From contig VZDJ01000116.1 in assembly GCA_008694505.1 (NCBI GenBank), forward strand, positions 19,023,716 through 19,087,715: a DNA stretch of 64,000 nt. Direction: 5' to 3'. Shown here piece after piece: positions 10,146 to 23,978 of the stretch. The DNA comes from Cyanoderma ruficeps. Lineage: Eukaryota > Chordata > Aves > Passeriformes > Timaliidae. Position 1 is the stretch's first letter. Every line of letters starts with the position of its first letter. Below the pieces are notes generated by a model, which was not told where the DNA came from, did no database searches, and saw nothing but the letters and a program-made list of their open reading frames with translations. The position numbers were made by a program, and so were the translations under genes.

Positions 10146-13100
10146 AACAGCTGTCCCATGGTCAGTAACTCAGCAGAAGCAGCCTGATACTCTGGATGGA
10201 TACACTGAGGGTCATCCTCAGCAATGAGGTGTTTCTGTCTTACAAGACTGTGGGGGCTCTGGTGGTGCTGGTGTTTGTGATGGGTTTTGCTGTTGGTAGA
10301 CCCCATGGTGCATCCTGCTGTGGGGAGCTGTGAAGGGAGAAGGAATGTCCAAAAGACTGCTTTGGTACTGGTCTGGTGTTGGAATATTCTCTCCCCTCTA
10401 CTTCTGCAGCACTCACCCAGCTCTCATGGTGTGGATAAGTGTCAGAAGAGTGGGATTCATCACCCTGGGAGATCTTATCCTTTTGGTGGCTAATGTGAAA
10501 TTTTGCATAATATGAGGCAAATGCCCATCTTCACAAAACACCAACAGGCCCCAGTGTCCAGCTCTGGTGGAGTATGCAAGGGCTGGATGGAGCAAGGGAT
10601 GAGCTCTGTCCTCCTTCCCCAGATGTGCCACCTTTTCCCTGCAGCTCCAGCCAGCAGCAGAGCTGGCATGGGGATGCTCGTGTCCAGGGCTGTGTGCTCT
10701 GTTCCTGCATGGGAACAGATGCCTGCAGTTTGCAGAGCTGTCAGTCATGCACCCTTCATAAGCACTAAAATTCAAATCAGCTGATATCAAGGGGAATTAC
10801 ACGCCAGCATCGCTTGTCTGATCAAGAGCATCACCTTGTACTCTTGAGGGATGTGTCTTGTAATTTACTTCAGGCTGAGGGATAACTGATTTTTTTTCAT
10901 TCCTATCTTCTTTCGTGCAAGCTGGCAGCCAGCTCCAGAGGCCTCTGCCCCCCACTGCCTTTCCCCTGCTTGTTCCCTTTGCTGGCAGCCTGCAGATTTC
11001 TGCTGGGCTTTGATCAAGTTTTGCAGCTGGGACCTTCTTTCCTTCACTTTCTTTTATTCCATGTGCTGCCAGTTCTGTTTTCCCCAGCACGATCCTCTGT
11101 CCCTGGGCTGCTCCTGCTTTGCCCCTGGCTGCCTCTAGTCCCTGAGCTGATGCATCCAAACAGCCTGGGGTCTGCCTGGGGGCAGAGAGACAGTGTTCAC
11201 TGCTGAACCCCTGACTGGCCTCTGCCATTATCCAGGCATCTGCCCTGCCTGGGTTGGAGAGGAATTTTAGAGAAGAAGCAAAGCATGATGCAGAGACCAT
11301 CTTTGGTGCTCTTTGAGCACCATGGGCAAGACAGGCCACTGAGATTTTTCTCTTTCCTATTTTTTCTGGAGTTGAGGATGGGAACTTGAGACTTTTCATG
11401 TCATATATTCAGCTAAAATTCACCTGAGCACAGCACAAAGGAGCACTGGGGTCTGTGATACAATCCTGCCTCCTGATATCAGACAAAACAGCTTTCTCCT
11501 GCTCTGGTGACACTGTAACCTGCCCAATTCCCTCCTGTCACCTCTGTCCCCAGCCTAGTGCATGCATAGACAAATTCCCTCAGGTGAACTGGGCAGGGCT
11601 GCTGGGCCACTGTGCAGAGTGGTCCTCTCCTGCCCTTCTCCCCTGCTCACCAGGAACAGCCCGGGGTTGCTGAGAAGCCAGTGGAGTTTACTTAAACCTA
11701 CCATGAAGTGGAGTGTGGGGAAAGTCTTCCCCTAGGGCTGGGATAGTGCAGGGCAGCTTCGGGAAAACAGCTTTGGCAGATGCCCGATGGGACAGCCAGA
11801 AGTCAGCAACCCTAGGAGGAAAAAAATCAATCTTTTGGTGGCTTTTATTTGAGTCTTGGGAAAACAGGAATTGCTGAACCATGCTTCCATGAGGAAATGC
11901 CTACATTCAAAGCACAGTCCATACAGTGATGGGCTGCAGGCTGAATGTTGCTCAGGGAACAGGTTGGGAGCAGAGGTCCTCAGGATGAGAGGCTGATGTG
12001 TTGTCTCCAACTTGACCGTGTAGTACCTTCATCCCTCTCCTCTCTGAACAGCTGCAAGGAAGAGAAAGGCACCAAGGCTTCACACCATGGCTCACATCTT
12101 CCTTGTGTTTGTGCTGGCCTCAAGCTGAGGGAGAAGGACATTTGGAATAAAGGTGCTGTGTTAATTGCCTGCTGGGAGGAAGGCTCTTGCCTAGGATCTG
12201 ACATGGTGAGGTCTGTGACAGTGTTTCACCTCTCTCTAGCACATTCCAGATGAAGACTACACCAACCACATCAAAACAACCCTACTCAGACACTGCATCA
12301 CAGCTTGGACAGGCAGCTGGAAGCACAAGGTGTTTCTTCCCTATGGCAGAGTCCCTCAGAGAAGTGTTTCAGGTGTGCAGGATCCAGTCATCATCCCAAT
12401 TATCTCCCATCTTCTGGCCCAGCAGTGATGAGGACAAGATCCCCATACCTGATGCACAGACAGGGCAGTGGAGTGAAGCTGGGGAGGGCAGCTGGGAGAT
12501 GCTTTGCAGGCAGAACCTGAGCCAGGTCCCCCATACCAAGCATCCTGGCTCCAGGCATTTTTTCTCTTTGATTTGTCATGAAAAGAATCCAGTTTCAACG
12601 CTGAGCCTTGAGCAATCCCTTGCTGGATTAGAATATTACAAGCATAGCTGCAAATCTACCAAGAAGATTTTCAATTCCCTGCTTTCCCTCTGGAATCAGC
12701 CCAGCAAAAGCCACATCTAGGTGAGATGCTTCGTCCCCTTTTTGAATTTTTTTCATCTAATATCCTTGTCAAATACTTGCAGGCAGCTGCAGCTCAAATC
12801 ATCCTGTGCTTTTCTTGTGATTGCTTTGCCTGATATCATGGTGAGCATTCATATCAAGTGAGTGCATGATAGATGGTTAGATTTATGCTTTATGTTGTGA
12901 TCTGGGGGTATAAACGTATTTAAGTGACTTATTCAGCTTAAGAACCAGCACTGTTTGCTGCTCTCTCATCAGCATTACAGGCAGAGAGAGATAAAATAGC
13001 AGTGGTAATTGTGGCAATGGAGTGTCACTGACAAACAATATGAGCACAAACCCCATTTCTAGAGACAGATGGAGTACAACTCCTCTGTAATTTCTCTAGA

Positions 13101-13220
13101 AGTATTTTGAGAGTGGGACAGACTGAATGCCCCTTGGGGAGAAGGGCACCATGGAAGGTGAGAAGGGCTAGGGCCATAAAAAAATCAGGACTTTGATAAG
13201 TTTATTGCTTATTTAAAGGT
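10146..13220. other. Noncoding unique sequence
   Basis: Moderately GC-rich and CpG-poor. It contains a 200-codon minus-strand open frame (10797-11399) and a 156-codon plus frame (12250-12720), neither with recognisable domains, plausible composition or splice context. 12890-13030 is a smoother AT/GC block that could be conserved noncoding sequence. Confidence 0.5.
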
Positions 13221-13252
13221 TAAAAAAAAAAAAAGGAAAGAGAGAGAGAAGA
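13221..13252. repeat. Poly(A) plus GA low-complexity tract
   Basis: A run of about 13 A followed by GGAAAG and an (AG)n stretch. Confidence 0.8.
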
Positions 13253-16200
13253 ACCCAAAAAGTAAAAGACCTGGCAATCCTAGAAACATGAGCCATTTTC
13301 CAGGGAAGCTGCTCCCAGGACTAGAGCAGAGTTTAGTGGGTGTGGTGGTGATTAATGGAGCCGTCTGGATCACGGGATTGTAACCACAGCTCAGGACTGT
13401 GCATCAATCCCTGTGGTGCATTTATGGCCCTTTAATGCCATCCCCCTCCTTTAAACCTAATTTAGGGCTGTGCACATCAGTTGCCAAAGCCCCTTTGACC
13501 CCACCTTCCCAGCCTTTCCAGCTTTGCTTGTAGAGTTTCGGGGTGGCAGAAGCTTCTCTCCTCTGCAAGGATTTGTTTCCAGGCTGGTGTGTCTGCCAGA
13601 GGGCTCTGGGCTGGCTGTCCTGTGACTGCTTTTAGCAACTCTGCTGCTCCTTCCCTTGTAGCTGGTGCTTCCTCTAGGGCCAAGTGAGCTCTGCTAACTG
13701 GGAATATTGGGGAGGCTGTCCCTTGCTCCAGTGGATGTGAAGCTGCCCTGCTCCTGTGTGATGGGAAGATCTCTGGGGTGAGTGGGTGCATGTTGGTCGT
13801 GTCTTGCTCCACAGAAGCCCTAAAAACACAACCCATGGGTTTGTGGTACTGAACTATCTCTTGGTGAGTTTAGGATGTTGTTCTCCAAGCCATGTGTATT
13901 TCCTTGGATGGTGTGCACCATGTGGGAGAAGTTTCTAGGGTTTGGTGAGGAGTTTTCCTAAAGGCCCAGTGTGTTTCCAGGTGCTGAGAGGTGGAGGGAA
14001 TGCATGGAGCCAGGCTGTGCAGAAGCAACAATCCCCACTCCAAATAGTGTCAGCTGGGGAAATTAAAATAAGGAACGAGAAGGAAAGGTGCAGTGAGACT
14101 TTCTGGTACAGAGACTGAGCATGAGGGAACAAATACTGCTGCACTGTGATATGTGGTAGCTTTTGACAACTGGATGACATTTTGGCTTGCTTGCTGAGCA
14201 GGGGATAGAGAGAGACTAATGAGGAACTGGAATAATTTGGGATGCAAAGCTAGGGACTCCGGGGAGACCCAAGAGGAACATATGCATAACCTTAACATCT
14301 TTCTTTGTCCCAGATCCCCAAGTCTCCTTTCTGGGAACTTCACAAACTCTTCCTCTGAATGCTGCTGTAACAGCACTCTCCTTTCCCCTGCCCTCTTCAT
14401 GCTTCTGCAGTACAGCAGCTTTGGGTTTTTGTAAGGGGCTCTGCTCCTCCGCTTCCTTACTGCTTGTCCAGGTCTGCTGGAGAGGAGGCAGGATTGTGCC
14501 CGTCACACAGCCCATGCCCGTTGTTCATCCACCCGTGTGTGTGTGAGCTGTGTGGAGCCAGGGTCAGCTCTGCCTTGGTCTGCTGGGATGCTCTTGGCTG
14601 CTCCTGCTCCTTTCTGGAGCCACTCACGGTGGTGCTGGAAGGGCTCTGCCTGTGGTGGAGGCCCTGGTCACCATGACACCAGGTCCTGAGCAGCTCAGCT
14701 GGAACACGAGGGCTGACCTTTGCTTGCTGTTGCCATTGCTGGGTGGGCACCTAGTGCAGTCTGATTGCTCCTGATTTATCCCTGAGCTTATATAAAGCTT
14801 CACTTGGTAAAGCCACCCTTGAGCAGGGGGATCTCTGCCTGTACCTGTGCAATAGCTGAATTTGATGGCAGTGCTGGCAGCAGGATGTTATAGGGACAGG
14901 TGGTGGCAGGTGGAGCACTGGAATGCCTCACAGGTGTTGGGCTGATGCCTGCAAGCACAGAGCTGCAGCCCTGCTCAGGAACTGCCAGAGTCTTCCCAAC
15001 ACTGCTTAGCCCATTCTGCTTTTCTTGTCAGAGCTTTTATGAGACTTTTATTAAAGATTTGGTGCAAGATGCCTGACAAATTGGTGAGGAGTGTTTCCAG
15101 TACAAAACTGTGTTCCTTATTTATAGTGCAGTGTGAGAGCGTAATGATTGTATTGCACGTGGGTAAATTAAGCTGGGGTTTTTGTTGGGGGAGAAGGGAG
15201 AATGAAGTGCACAGCAGGTTTAGTGTAGTGTGCAGCATTGGAGAAAGTTTCTTTTGTGCTGGGGTTGCAAAGTCTTACGCCATGTGTGAGGTACTGGCCA
15301 AATGTTCAGCTAAGAGCAGCAGCCTGACTTGCAAGGACTTCACAAAATCTCAAAGATCTAAACTGATGCTCAGGAGAGCGTGTGCTATGGAGAGTGAACA
15401 AAGGGCAGTGACTGAGCCACCACGACAGACTTTCCTTGGGCTGAAGCAAGTCTGAAGTGCCCAGAGGAGCTCTAAAGGTTCTGCCTTTAGAGGTGGATGA
15501 GAAGAGGATCATTGCCCTTCTCTGTGAGAGCACCGGGTGCTGGTGAGGGCTCTGAATTACAGGATTTCTGTGGACAGCACCTCCAGCTCACATGGCCCTT
15601 TGCTGAGTTGTCCTTACTCCTCAGGGCCAGGAGGCCTCTCTGCTCCTGTAAAGGATCTGTGTGGGTGATGGGACTTGGAATACTGGAGCATCCTCCTGGA
15701 TCTGCTCTGTCAGTTTGGGGCAGATTTGCTGCTGCTTAGGAGGCCTCTGCAGGTAGGATTGAATTTGCTTTTTTTTCACCACTTGTCTTTATTACTGTTA
15801 CACAAATGCTGTGATCCTCTCTTAGAGTGTCCTCTCTCCATCCTTCATTGAAAGTGGCACTACATTTAGCCAGATCTTGTGATATGGGAAAAAAGAGGAG
15901 TTGATTCTTGAAGTGAACAACATCACTTTTTTATCATTAGAGAAAGGACATCAGTGAGTCCTAAACTCTCTCACATGAAAGCTGCTATGCTGGGCCAGGC
16001 TCTTCCCTAGTTCTGGAGTCCATATTTCCCTGATTCTCGCCTAGGGATCAGTGATGACAACAGGAGACTTCAAGGCACCCAGGACTACATTACTGTTGGG
16101 TGGGAAATGACTGCACCATGGTGCTGCTGACAGGATTTCTCCTCCTTGACTGCTCTGACAGGGGCACAACATGCATTTACTCTGATTGTCACTTTTCTTA

Positions 16201-19199
16201 ATTTAACAAAAAGTGTCTTAAGAATGCAAGGAAAACAACACAGCTATGCCAACATCCTTCTGTGTGTTCAGGATGGGAAAGCTCTGATTTACAGAGCTGA
16301 AGATATCTTTTTCCATCTTTTTCCTAATTTTTATTTTATTTTGTTGCATCTTTGCAATTATCCCCTCAGGAGCTATTATTTTTCCTTAATATCTAAATAA
16401 TTTTAAAAGGCAAAGTTATTGCTGTTTTGGAACTATGAGTAGGTTTCATTTTTATTATTTTTTTAATACAGCAGTCATAAGCAACTTTAAAGCACTGCTT
16501 TACTGTATAAAATGATCTTCCCTTATGGTTTGATGTTGATGCTGCAGTCTGATTTATTGAGGAGAACTGTAGCAAATGACATAAATACTTAGAATATAAT
16601 TGTGTTGGTGATGGACCTATGCACAGCACATATTTAAGAGGCAGGATGCCTCACATTATTTGCTGCTAAGATTCCCTGGAGGATACAGGGTACAGGGGCA
16701 ACTGCACCAGCCTCTAGAGCTTGTGATCTTCCAGCCTGGATTTGGGTGCCTGACACAAGCTCAGCCTGGCACCAATTTTAAAGCAGATGGCAAAAGGATT
16801 TGGATCCTGTCTACTGAGACACATCCCAGTGGGCTGTGGGGGTGGCTGTAAGGGTGGCTCAGGCCCAGATGTGGAGGGTCTAGTCAAAGAGAGGGGAAGG
16901 GCAGAGCTGTGGGAGCAGGGAGGAGCAGCAATAGAATGCCAGGGCCTATGGCAGGACCAACTCTGCATGCACAGAGGGACCCTGGACTTGGTCCCCCACC
17001 TCCTCCTCTATTGCCTTCTGCTGCCTCCCATGCAGACACCACCCCAACAAATGTTTCGTTGGGCTGAGCTGCTGCATCATCATTAACATCTGATTTGTAG
17101 GGAGATAAATGTGGCTGGCAGGAGTTATCTTCTGTGCTAAAAGTAAACACAGATTTTTATCCAATAATGTAATTGTTGTACTTTGATGCAGTGTAAGTTG
17201 TTGTGGAAGCCCTGCTGTCAGTGGTTGCATGCACCCCACTGTAAGGGTAGGGAGGCCAGTTTTATTTCTTCCTTTTGGAGCAGGACTCACACCCTTGTTT
17301 TCTGGTTCTTTTATCCCTAATACACACCAAAATGTATTGTGTGGAAGCTGCAGGTTTGAGGGCAAGAGGGAAAATGAGATGGTGTGAGGTGGGAGAGGAG
17401 AGGGCAGGGGCCAAGAGAGCAGGGAGGAGAAGCAGGGAAGGAGATGTGATGAAGAGGTGTTTAAGCAGTAGGAGGGTGGCTTTGTGCCTTTGTAGTGTGA
17501 CTGGAGAGACTGTAGTGTGACTGCCCTACTGCTGTAAGGGGCCAAACTTTGCTGGCCCTTGCAAGGCAGGGCTGTCTCAGCCCTGTGCTTGGGGGCTGGC
17601 TGTGCACCAGCTCTTAAGGATTTCCTTGTGTCAGGTGTCCCTGGCCAGGGGTAGGCTTGGAGATCCATCCCTACTGGAGATGTTTTTTGGGAGGTTTCTG
17701 GAAGCTTCCGTCAAGTTGAAAGTTATTTTATTACTTTTTTTCTTCCTGCTGGCAGATGAAATGCAGGCTGGTGGTGGATGTGATGGTGATGTGTTTGTTT
17801 GAAGTCTGCATTAAACCTCTTTGGTCTGGAAATCAAAAGTGCAGGCTCCTCTCTGGCCTGCTCTCCCCTTCCAAGCTCAATAGCTCGGAGTAGGGCAAAC
17901 GGCACTGGGGTGAATCAGAAGAGTTTGAGTGATTGCACTCAGCTTACCACCTCCAGTCTCAGAGTCCTGCTGCTCCAGCATCCCCAGAGAGCCCCAGTGC
18001 AGGGAAGGAGCTGACCTCTTCCAAGAACTGCAATCCTACAGCTTTGCTGGCTCCCCCCTCTCATAACCAAGATGAACATCCACGCACTGCACTGAATATC
18101 CTTGGAGCTTTGTTTGTCTCAGTCCAGTCTCCTTCAGTTTCTCTGGTGTGATGAATTTAGCAGACTTAACATCCTCTGCCTCTGCCCCAACCCTGTGCAT
18201 CCCTTGAATGGAATATCTGTGCAAGGAATTGGACATGCTGCTGACATAACTCTGGGCAAAAAATGTTTTATAGGTGAAGGTCACATTAAAAAAAAAATGA
18301 GCGTGTTGAGCGCTTCTCCATTGAAAACAGTGAACTTGCACAGGGCAGTAATGGACACTTTTACTGTCTTTGTAGAGGATTTTTGTTGTAATTTTTCAGA
18401 CTCCCACACTATGATGAGAGGCAGGTATGTTCTATGTTCTGATTAAAACAGAAGGATGAATTCTTGGCTGTCTCCCTGTGAGGTACTTCAGGTTCAGTAC
18501 AAACTGTCTAAGTAATGGGATACCTCACGCAGCTGCTTCAGTTTCCTGACTCCCAATGAATTGAGACAGCAAATACCTCACCAGCCATGGAGGCTGTGGC
18601 AGTCTCATGCAACATATCTAAGGATGATTAATCCTGAGAAATAGCTTGGCCATTTATCTAGCTCAGGTTCCAGTTGCTGTATTGGGTTGTCTGGGCTGTG
18701 CAAAATGTGGAGCAAAGGAACTGCAGGCAGGGCAGGATGCTGGTGCTGGTGTCAGCTCCTCTCTGCAGACTTGCACAGTGTGAACTTCAGGGCAGAAGGG
18801 TGCTGGCCAAAGAGCAGGGAATGAGGGTGTTGTAGTACAAGGAGTGGACATCTGGCCCAGTGTCCTGCCTGAGTCAGAAAATGTCCAGGAACTGGGGCAA
18901 ATGGTGGAGAGGAGCCTTGTACCACCCATGGGGGAGCTCTTCTCTATCCACCCTCTAACAAACAGGACCACCTGAAACCCAGGGCTGCAGCAGGAGCGAG
19001 AGACATTCAGGGCATAACTTGTGCTGTCCCCAGGTGCTCCAGGCTTTTTTCCCCTCTGGTTACACGGTGCATAAGCTGAGGGGACTGATGCCATGGCAGA
19101 TCTGGCTTTTTCCAGGCTCAGGGCAGGTGCTGCTCCCGCTGCTCCAGCAGGGTCAGTGCCTGTGGTGCTCCTTTTGGTGTTAAAGATGAGGCAGGGCTC
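13253..19199. other. Noncoding unique sequence
   Basis: No gene recognised. Holds the polypurine tract at 17388-17460 and a 13-bp spaced duplication near 17490-17522. The 240-codon minus-strand frame at 16946-17668 has a low-complexity, domain-free translation and is judged a chance frame. Confidence 0.5.
17388..17460. repeat. Purine-rich (G/A) tract
   Basis: About 70 bases with nearly all purines on the + strand, rich in GGGAGAGG- and GAAGG-like units, with a few interruptions. Possible triplex- or nucleosome-affecting sequence, with no gene attached. Confidence 0.6.
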
Positions 19200-19490
19200 A
19201 TCACGGGGAGCCTGAGTGCCGCGATCATGGCAGGGGAGGGATGGCTGAGGACGGGCTGCGTGCTGGGAGAGAAAATAGCTGCCTCCTGTGCAGCAGCTGC
19301 TCTTCCCTTGGCTGTCTGGGTCAGAGGCTGCTCCCCGCTGCCATGTCGTGCCGGGGACGTGCTCTCAGCTCCTTGCACTGTGCTCAGCCCTAAGTGCACT
19401 GAGGACTGCGACCTTCAGTGCCCTGCAGAGGAGAGCACGCTCCGGGAGGGTCCCAGCTCCTCCTGGCTGTATGCTCTTGCGTGCCTTGGA
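19200..19490. other. CpG-retaining GC-rich patch
   Basis: Roughly a dozen CpG dinucleotides lie within about 290 bases, in a background where CpG is rare. They include the clusters around 19219-19222 and 19346-19361. It is too short and diffuse for a classic CpG island, but could be a small regulatory region or an exon of a noncoding transcript. No TATA box or start-site signal was recognised. Confidence 0.35.
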
Positions 19491-21368
19491 GGGGAGCTGT
19501 TGGGAGATTAAGACTGGGCTGCTAAAACAAAGCACTTCTCCAGCACCTTTCCCTTTACTTTGATTTGCTCCACTGAAAAGTCTGTCTGGGTAGAGGCTAC
19601 TCAGGCTCCTGTTTCGATCTATTGTGCCAATTCCTCTGCTGATAATTGCTGTTTCTGTGATATGAGTACAGAGAGAAAGCAGAACCGCTCCTCTGCTTCC
19701 TTCTGCAACCAGCTGAAAGCAGCAAAATGCCTCCCTCTAATTGCCAGAGATTAGTTTATTCTGGGTACTTGTGGGAGGCTTGTAAGCTTCGGAAGAGCCC
19801 CATAAATGTTTGCATGCTCTTAGAGACCGGGAAAACTTAAAGGGGAATAAGATCCAGGGAAAACAAGCCATGAAATAGAGCAACCTCAGAGGGGGAGATT
19901 GTGGAAAGGAGGCTCTGCCACTGGCTATGTGCTGGAGGATGAAGAAGAATAAAGCTACTTTCTCCACAGACTGACACCATTGCTCTGTCACTACCTTAGC
20001 TGGAAAATCCCACAGAAATCATTTGGGTGTTGACAGGAACTAATTGTCCTCTTTTTGTCACCAGTCTACCTAATTTTCTCCATTGTTGTTTCTGCAGCCT
20101 TCCCCTTCCCTTTTAAAAATAAGGCTTTTGTTTTTCTTGTTGGGGAGCTGCCACTAAAGGAAGCAGTGTTGGAGGCATATAAACTTTTCTCAGTCACTTT
20201 CTAACTTAAAAATACTGACAGTCTTTATGAATGAAAAAGAAAATTCAAAGAAACTTTGAATGCTCTCACAGCTGGTTGGGAGTTTTCTAACTAAATGCAT
20301 TTTGGCAGAATGTGTCAGCTTGTTGAAACTGAAACTCCTCAATTGCTTATTTTAACAAAACTTGCAACAGCGAGGTGCTCTCAGCTCCATGACAAAATTT
20401 CTGGCTGGAAGTGGGGGAAAGGAGTAGGAGCAGCTAATGCCTTGGTGGTGGAGTATTTGCTTCTGGTGGGGGGCATCCTGGCCAGACCAAGCTTTGTGAC
20501 ACTGGGTGCCTTGAGGAACAGGCTTGGTGGTGGGAAGGGAATGTCCCCTTCAGCTGCCATTGAGCCTCAGTGCTGTCTCATGGCTTGTCTCTTCCCTGCA
20601 GTGCTGTGCTGTGATGCTGCACTGGCATACACAAGTTCCTGGAGTCCCCATGGATCTTCTGGGGGCAGCAATCTCTGGGTCACATGAAGCTGTTTCACAA
20701 CGTGCCAGATCTATGAAAGAAAGATTTTTTAATTTCTATTTTTTTAAATGGCCAAACTACTTTCCCTCTTGAAAGAGGAATCAAAAGGAGGCAGGGGGCA
20801 GCTACAGAGAGAATGCACCAGAAAGGCTGTTCTTTCATTTGGGGTTAAAAGCAGATTTCTGTGCATTTCAGGCTATAAGCTCTGGTAAATGCAGCTTTAG
20901 GCAGTCTGGAGCTCTGTGACAAGCACTAATTTTGAGAGATTATTCCTTGCTGATGGACAATTACACACCAATCACAGCAGGAATCTGAGCATGGCTAATG
21001 TAAATGGCCTGGAATTTTGCTATTTGGGAAGTAATGCTTTTTGATTTGTTAATGTTATATAGTTTTTACCCTGTACAATAAAAGTTCAAATGTTCTCCAC
21101 AGGTTTCATTATTTCTCAGATTTACTCAGTAAAGGCAGGGATGAAATACATAGGCACCAATGTTGTTTACAGTTACAGAAAATTGCCATTTTACTGCAGG
21201 TAGCAGCTCCTGAGCATGCCACCTGTAGTACTTGGAAGAAGGTAGGCTCTTGTCTGGGGCTTGTTCCTGATGCCTCTTGAATTGTTAAATCCTTGTGCTA
21301 CTGAGTCCCGCAAACCAACAGGACCTGCTGATGGCTCACAGCCCAAGGGACCTGCATCCCAAACAGGA

Positions 21369-21398
21369 AGATGTTTGTTCACAAACATCTTTGTGAAC
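21369..21398. repeat. Two overlapping inverted repeats
   Basis: AGATGTTTGT at 21369-21378 pairs with ACAAACATCT at 21381-21390 (10-bp arms, 2-base loop). The second arm also takes part in GTTCACAAA (21377-21385) pairing with TTTGTGAAC (21390-21398). The two stems are mutually exclusive. Confidence 0.85.
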
Positions 21399-23934
21399 AT
21401 GGTGTCCTTGGGGCTGTGAATGTGTCATCATCAGATGGAAGCTGTAGGGTAGATGGTAGAAAGAGAATATGTCTGAGATGCATTTTTTTCCTGCTAATGG
21501 ACTGTAGCAATGAGAGGTTCTGCACAAAGGTTGAACTGAGCTGTTTGGTGTCTGTCTGTCAGAGCTGAGAGCAGTTTTGCCATTCAGATGTTGCTCCGAG
21601 TGTGCATAGTACCACTTCTCTCTCAGCAGCACTGCCCAAAGGTCAGTTCCATCTGCCACAAGTGCAAAACCTCATACAGCTTATGATGCCACGGCTCGGT
21701 GCTGTGAATTCTCACTAAAAAGATCTCACTGATATTTGGGAGGTATTCAACTTGAAATCTGCCTGGAAATTTGCCTCTCTTCTCTCCTTCTCTCAGGGAT
21801 TTTGTGTTTGGATCAAATATCTGAAAGTTTGATTGGAGTGCTCCAGGGTCTGCTCAAGGAAATGGTGACATTCAGAGGTGTCTCACTGCAGAATTGTGTC
21901 TCAGACACCTCTGATGACAAGGGCAGGAGAAATGTTGAAGGTGCCTGGGCGTGGCTGCTGTTGCACAATGCAATATGCTGCCTTGTTCCTGATGATGCTG
22001 TGTCCCAGTAATGGATGAACTGGGATCCAGCATCACCACACATGACTAAGAGGGCCAGTCAGTAAATCCTTGGCTAGTATGAAGCCTCTGACCTCAAGGG
22101 AATTTCACTTCCTTGTGCCAAATAATCTACTCATGAGCATCTAAATTCATCTGAGAGAAGCTTGTTGGTAGCACCTAGATACTACAGCAATTGGTGAGCT
22201 ATAAATACCAAAGGCAGACATAATATTAAACAGCCTGTGTCATCAATTAGCTAATGACAGAAGCATGGAAACATTGGATAAAAATAACTTGTAACAGCAC
22301 AATACTTTCTTCTCACCCCCCTCCTACTCTCCCTCATCCAGAAATGAGCAGCTCTGGGACACCTCATTTTTTACTATTAATAATTTAGGAGCTGTAACGT
22401 TCTGCAACGAGCAGTGCCTGATCTGCAAAACATTCACTTTTTCAGATTGCTTTACACTTCCCATCATTTGCAAGAAGTAAATCTGGTAAAAACAATGGGA
22501 TTTGATGCATGAGATTGTTTCAGGTCATGTGGTGGAGCCTGTGGCACAGTTTCTGAATGGAATTTATTCAGTTCAGTGGCATTTTTGTGATGGCAACAGC
22601 TGCCCATTGTTTCTCAGTGTGACACAACAAAGAGCACCCACAGACCCAAGGCATGGAGGGGCACCCCAAAAACTTATTTTCTGGGCATGGATTTGTAGCT
22701 GTCAATCAGTCCCCACCAATGCATCTCAGATCAATAAAACCTGGACTTACCCTGATGGAGTCAATGTGGTGTCAGAGTCTGTCTTGTGCTTTCATTGCAG
22801 AGCCCTGATCCTACCTGGTGCTACAAGTGGGTAAATGCTGTCATAGATGGGAAATTCTGGCCCCCTCTGGAGCACTGGCAGTGGCTCCTGTGTTTCTCCT
22901 TGCTCTCCCCTGTGCAGAGGACAAGGCTGTATTCCCCACATCACCCTTGAGCAGCCTCGTGGCATTTTCTTGGCCCGTAGAAATGCAGAGGGATTGAGAG
23001 GACTGACCTGCCCATCCCTAAGGAGCAAAGCCCCTTTCCCTCTGGATGTGTCTGTTGTAGATGAGCACAAGCTATGTGAGGCAGGGATATCTGCAGCCAC
23101 AACTGCATTGCTCTGGTAAGGGCAGAGAGCAGATTTCCTTCATCACTTTTTTCAAAAGTGCAGAGCTTAAAAAGTTGTGGAGGAGGATGCAAACAAGGTG
23201 GGGTGCAGACAGACTGGCCCACAGTGTGAGCATGTAAACCCTGTCCTTGAAGCTTATCAGCCCAAGAGAACCCCTTAACAAATTTCCAGGAAATAAAACA
23301 GAAACACGGAGAGCTGTCCTGAGTCCCTGTCCCAGCCATTGACACCCTTATCAAGCTTCTTTCTTTTGGCAAGGAGATATTCTGGAAGTGTGAGGCTGTT
23401 CTGAGAGCTAGACTCTGGGAACCTTTTTCTCCCTTCTAAGTTTGTCTCCATGATTTAATGTCGTGAGACACTAGGGATGAGGATTCACAGAGGAAAACTT
23501 TCTGCTAATCTTTCCAGTTCCTTTTGTAGTCAGAGAGCAGCCATCTCCTCTGCAGGGTGATTCAGAGAGGCTAAATTAAGCTCTTTCTGTGAATCAGCCT
23601 CTAGGGCAGCTCACTCTGCAGTTCCCATCTCCACAACAGCCCCAAGCACTGCGGCCGGGCCAGGGCCCGGAGCCCGCAGCATTCCCATGTGGAGCAGGGG
23701 GCTCATGGTGCTCCAGCTCCATGGAGCTGGGCCAGTGCCATTGTTAGTGTCACAGGCTGGGGATTTGGAGGCTCTGGGATTTCCCAGAAGACCTGTGATT
23801 TGCAGGACAATCCTGCTTCATATCGGGGAGTCAAGCCAGGAGACCTCTGCACAGCCAGTGGCTTTGTCTGCACACCCCTGAGCTGAGTGACTCAAGAGCC
23901 AAAGATGGCAGGGAGGAGAAATGCTGAACCTGAG

Positions 23935-23978
23935 CTTGAGCAGAGAAGAGAAACAGCTTGAGCACAGAAGAGAAACAA
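23935..23978. repeat. 22-bp tandem duplication
   Basis: Two adjacent 22-bp units, starting CTTGAGCAGAGAAG and CTTGAGCACAGAAG, at 23935-23956 and 23957-23978. They differ at two positions, which suggests a fairly young local duplication. Confidence 0.85.

Noticed and set aside
10797..11399. 200-codon minus-strand open frame
   Set aside because: No recognisable motif, low-complexity composition, and no promoter or poly(A) signal in order.
16946..17668. 240-codon minus-strand open frame, the longest in the window
   Set aside because: The translation is rich in S, P, L and Q with no domain, no splice context and no CpG retention. It is expected by chance in GC-moderate DNA.
21070..21090. CAATAAAAG, a poly(A)-like signal
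   Set aside because: No coding exon or splice-supported upstream sequence was found. AATAAA is common in AT-rich DNA.
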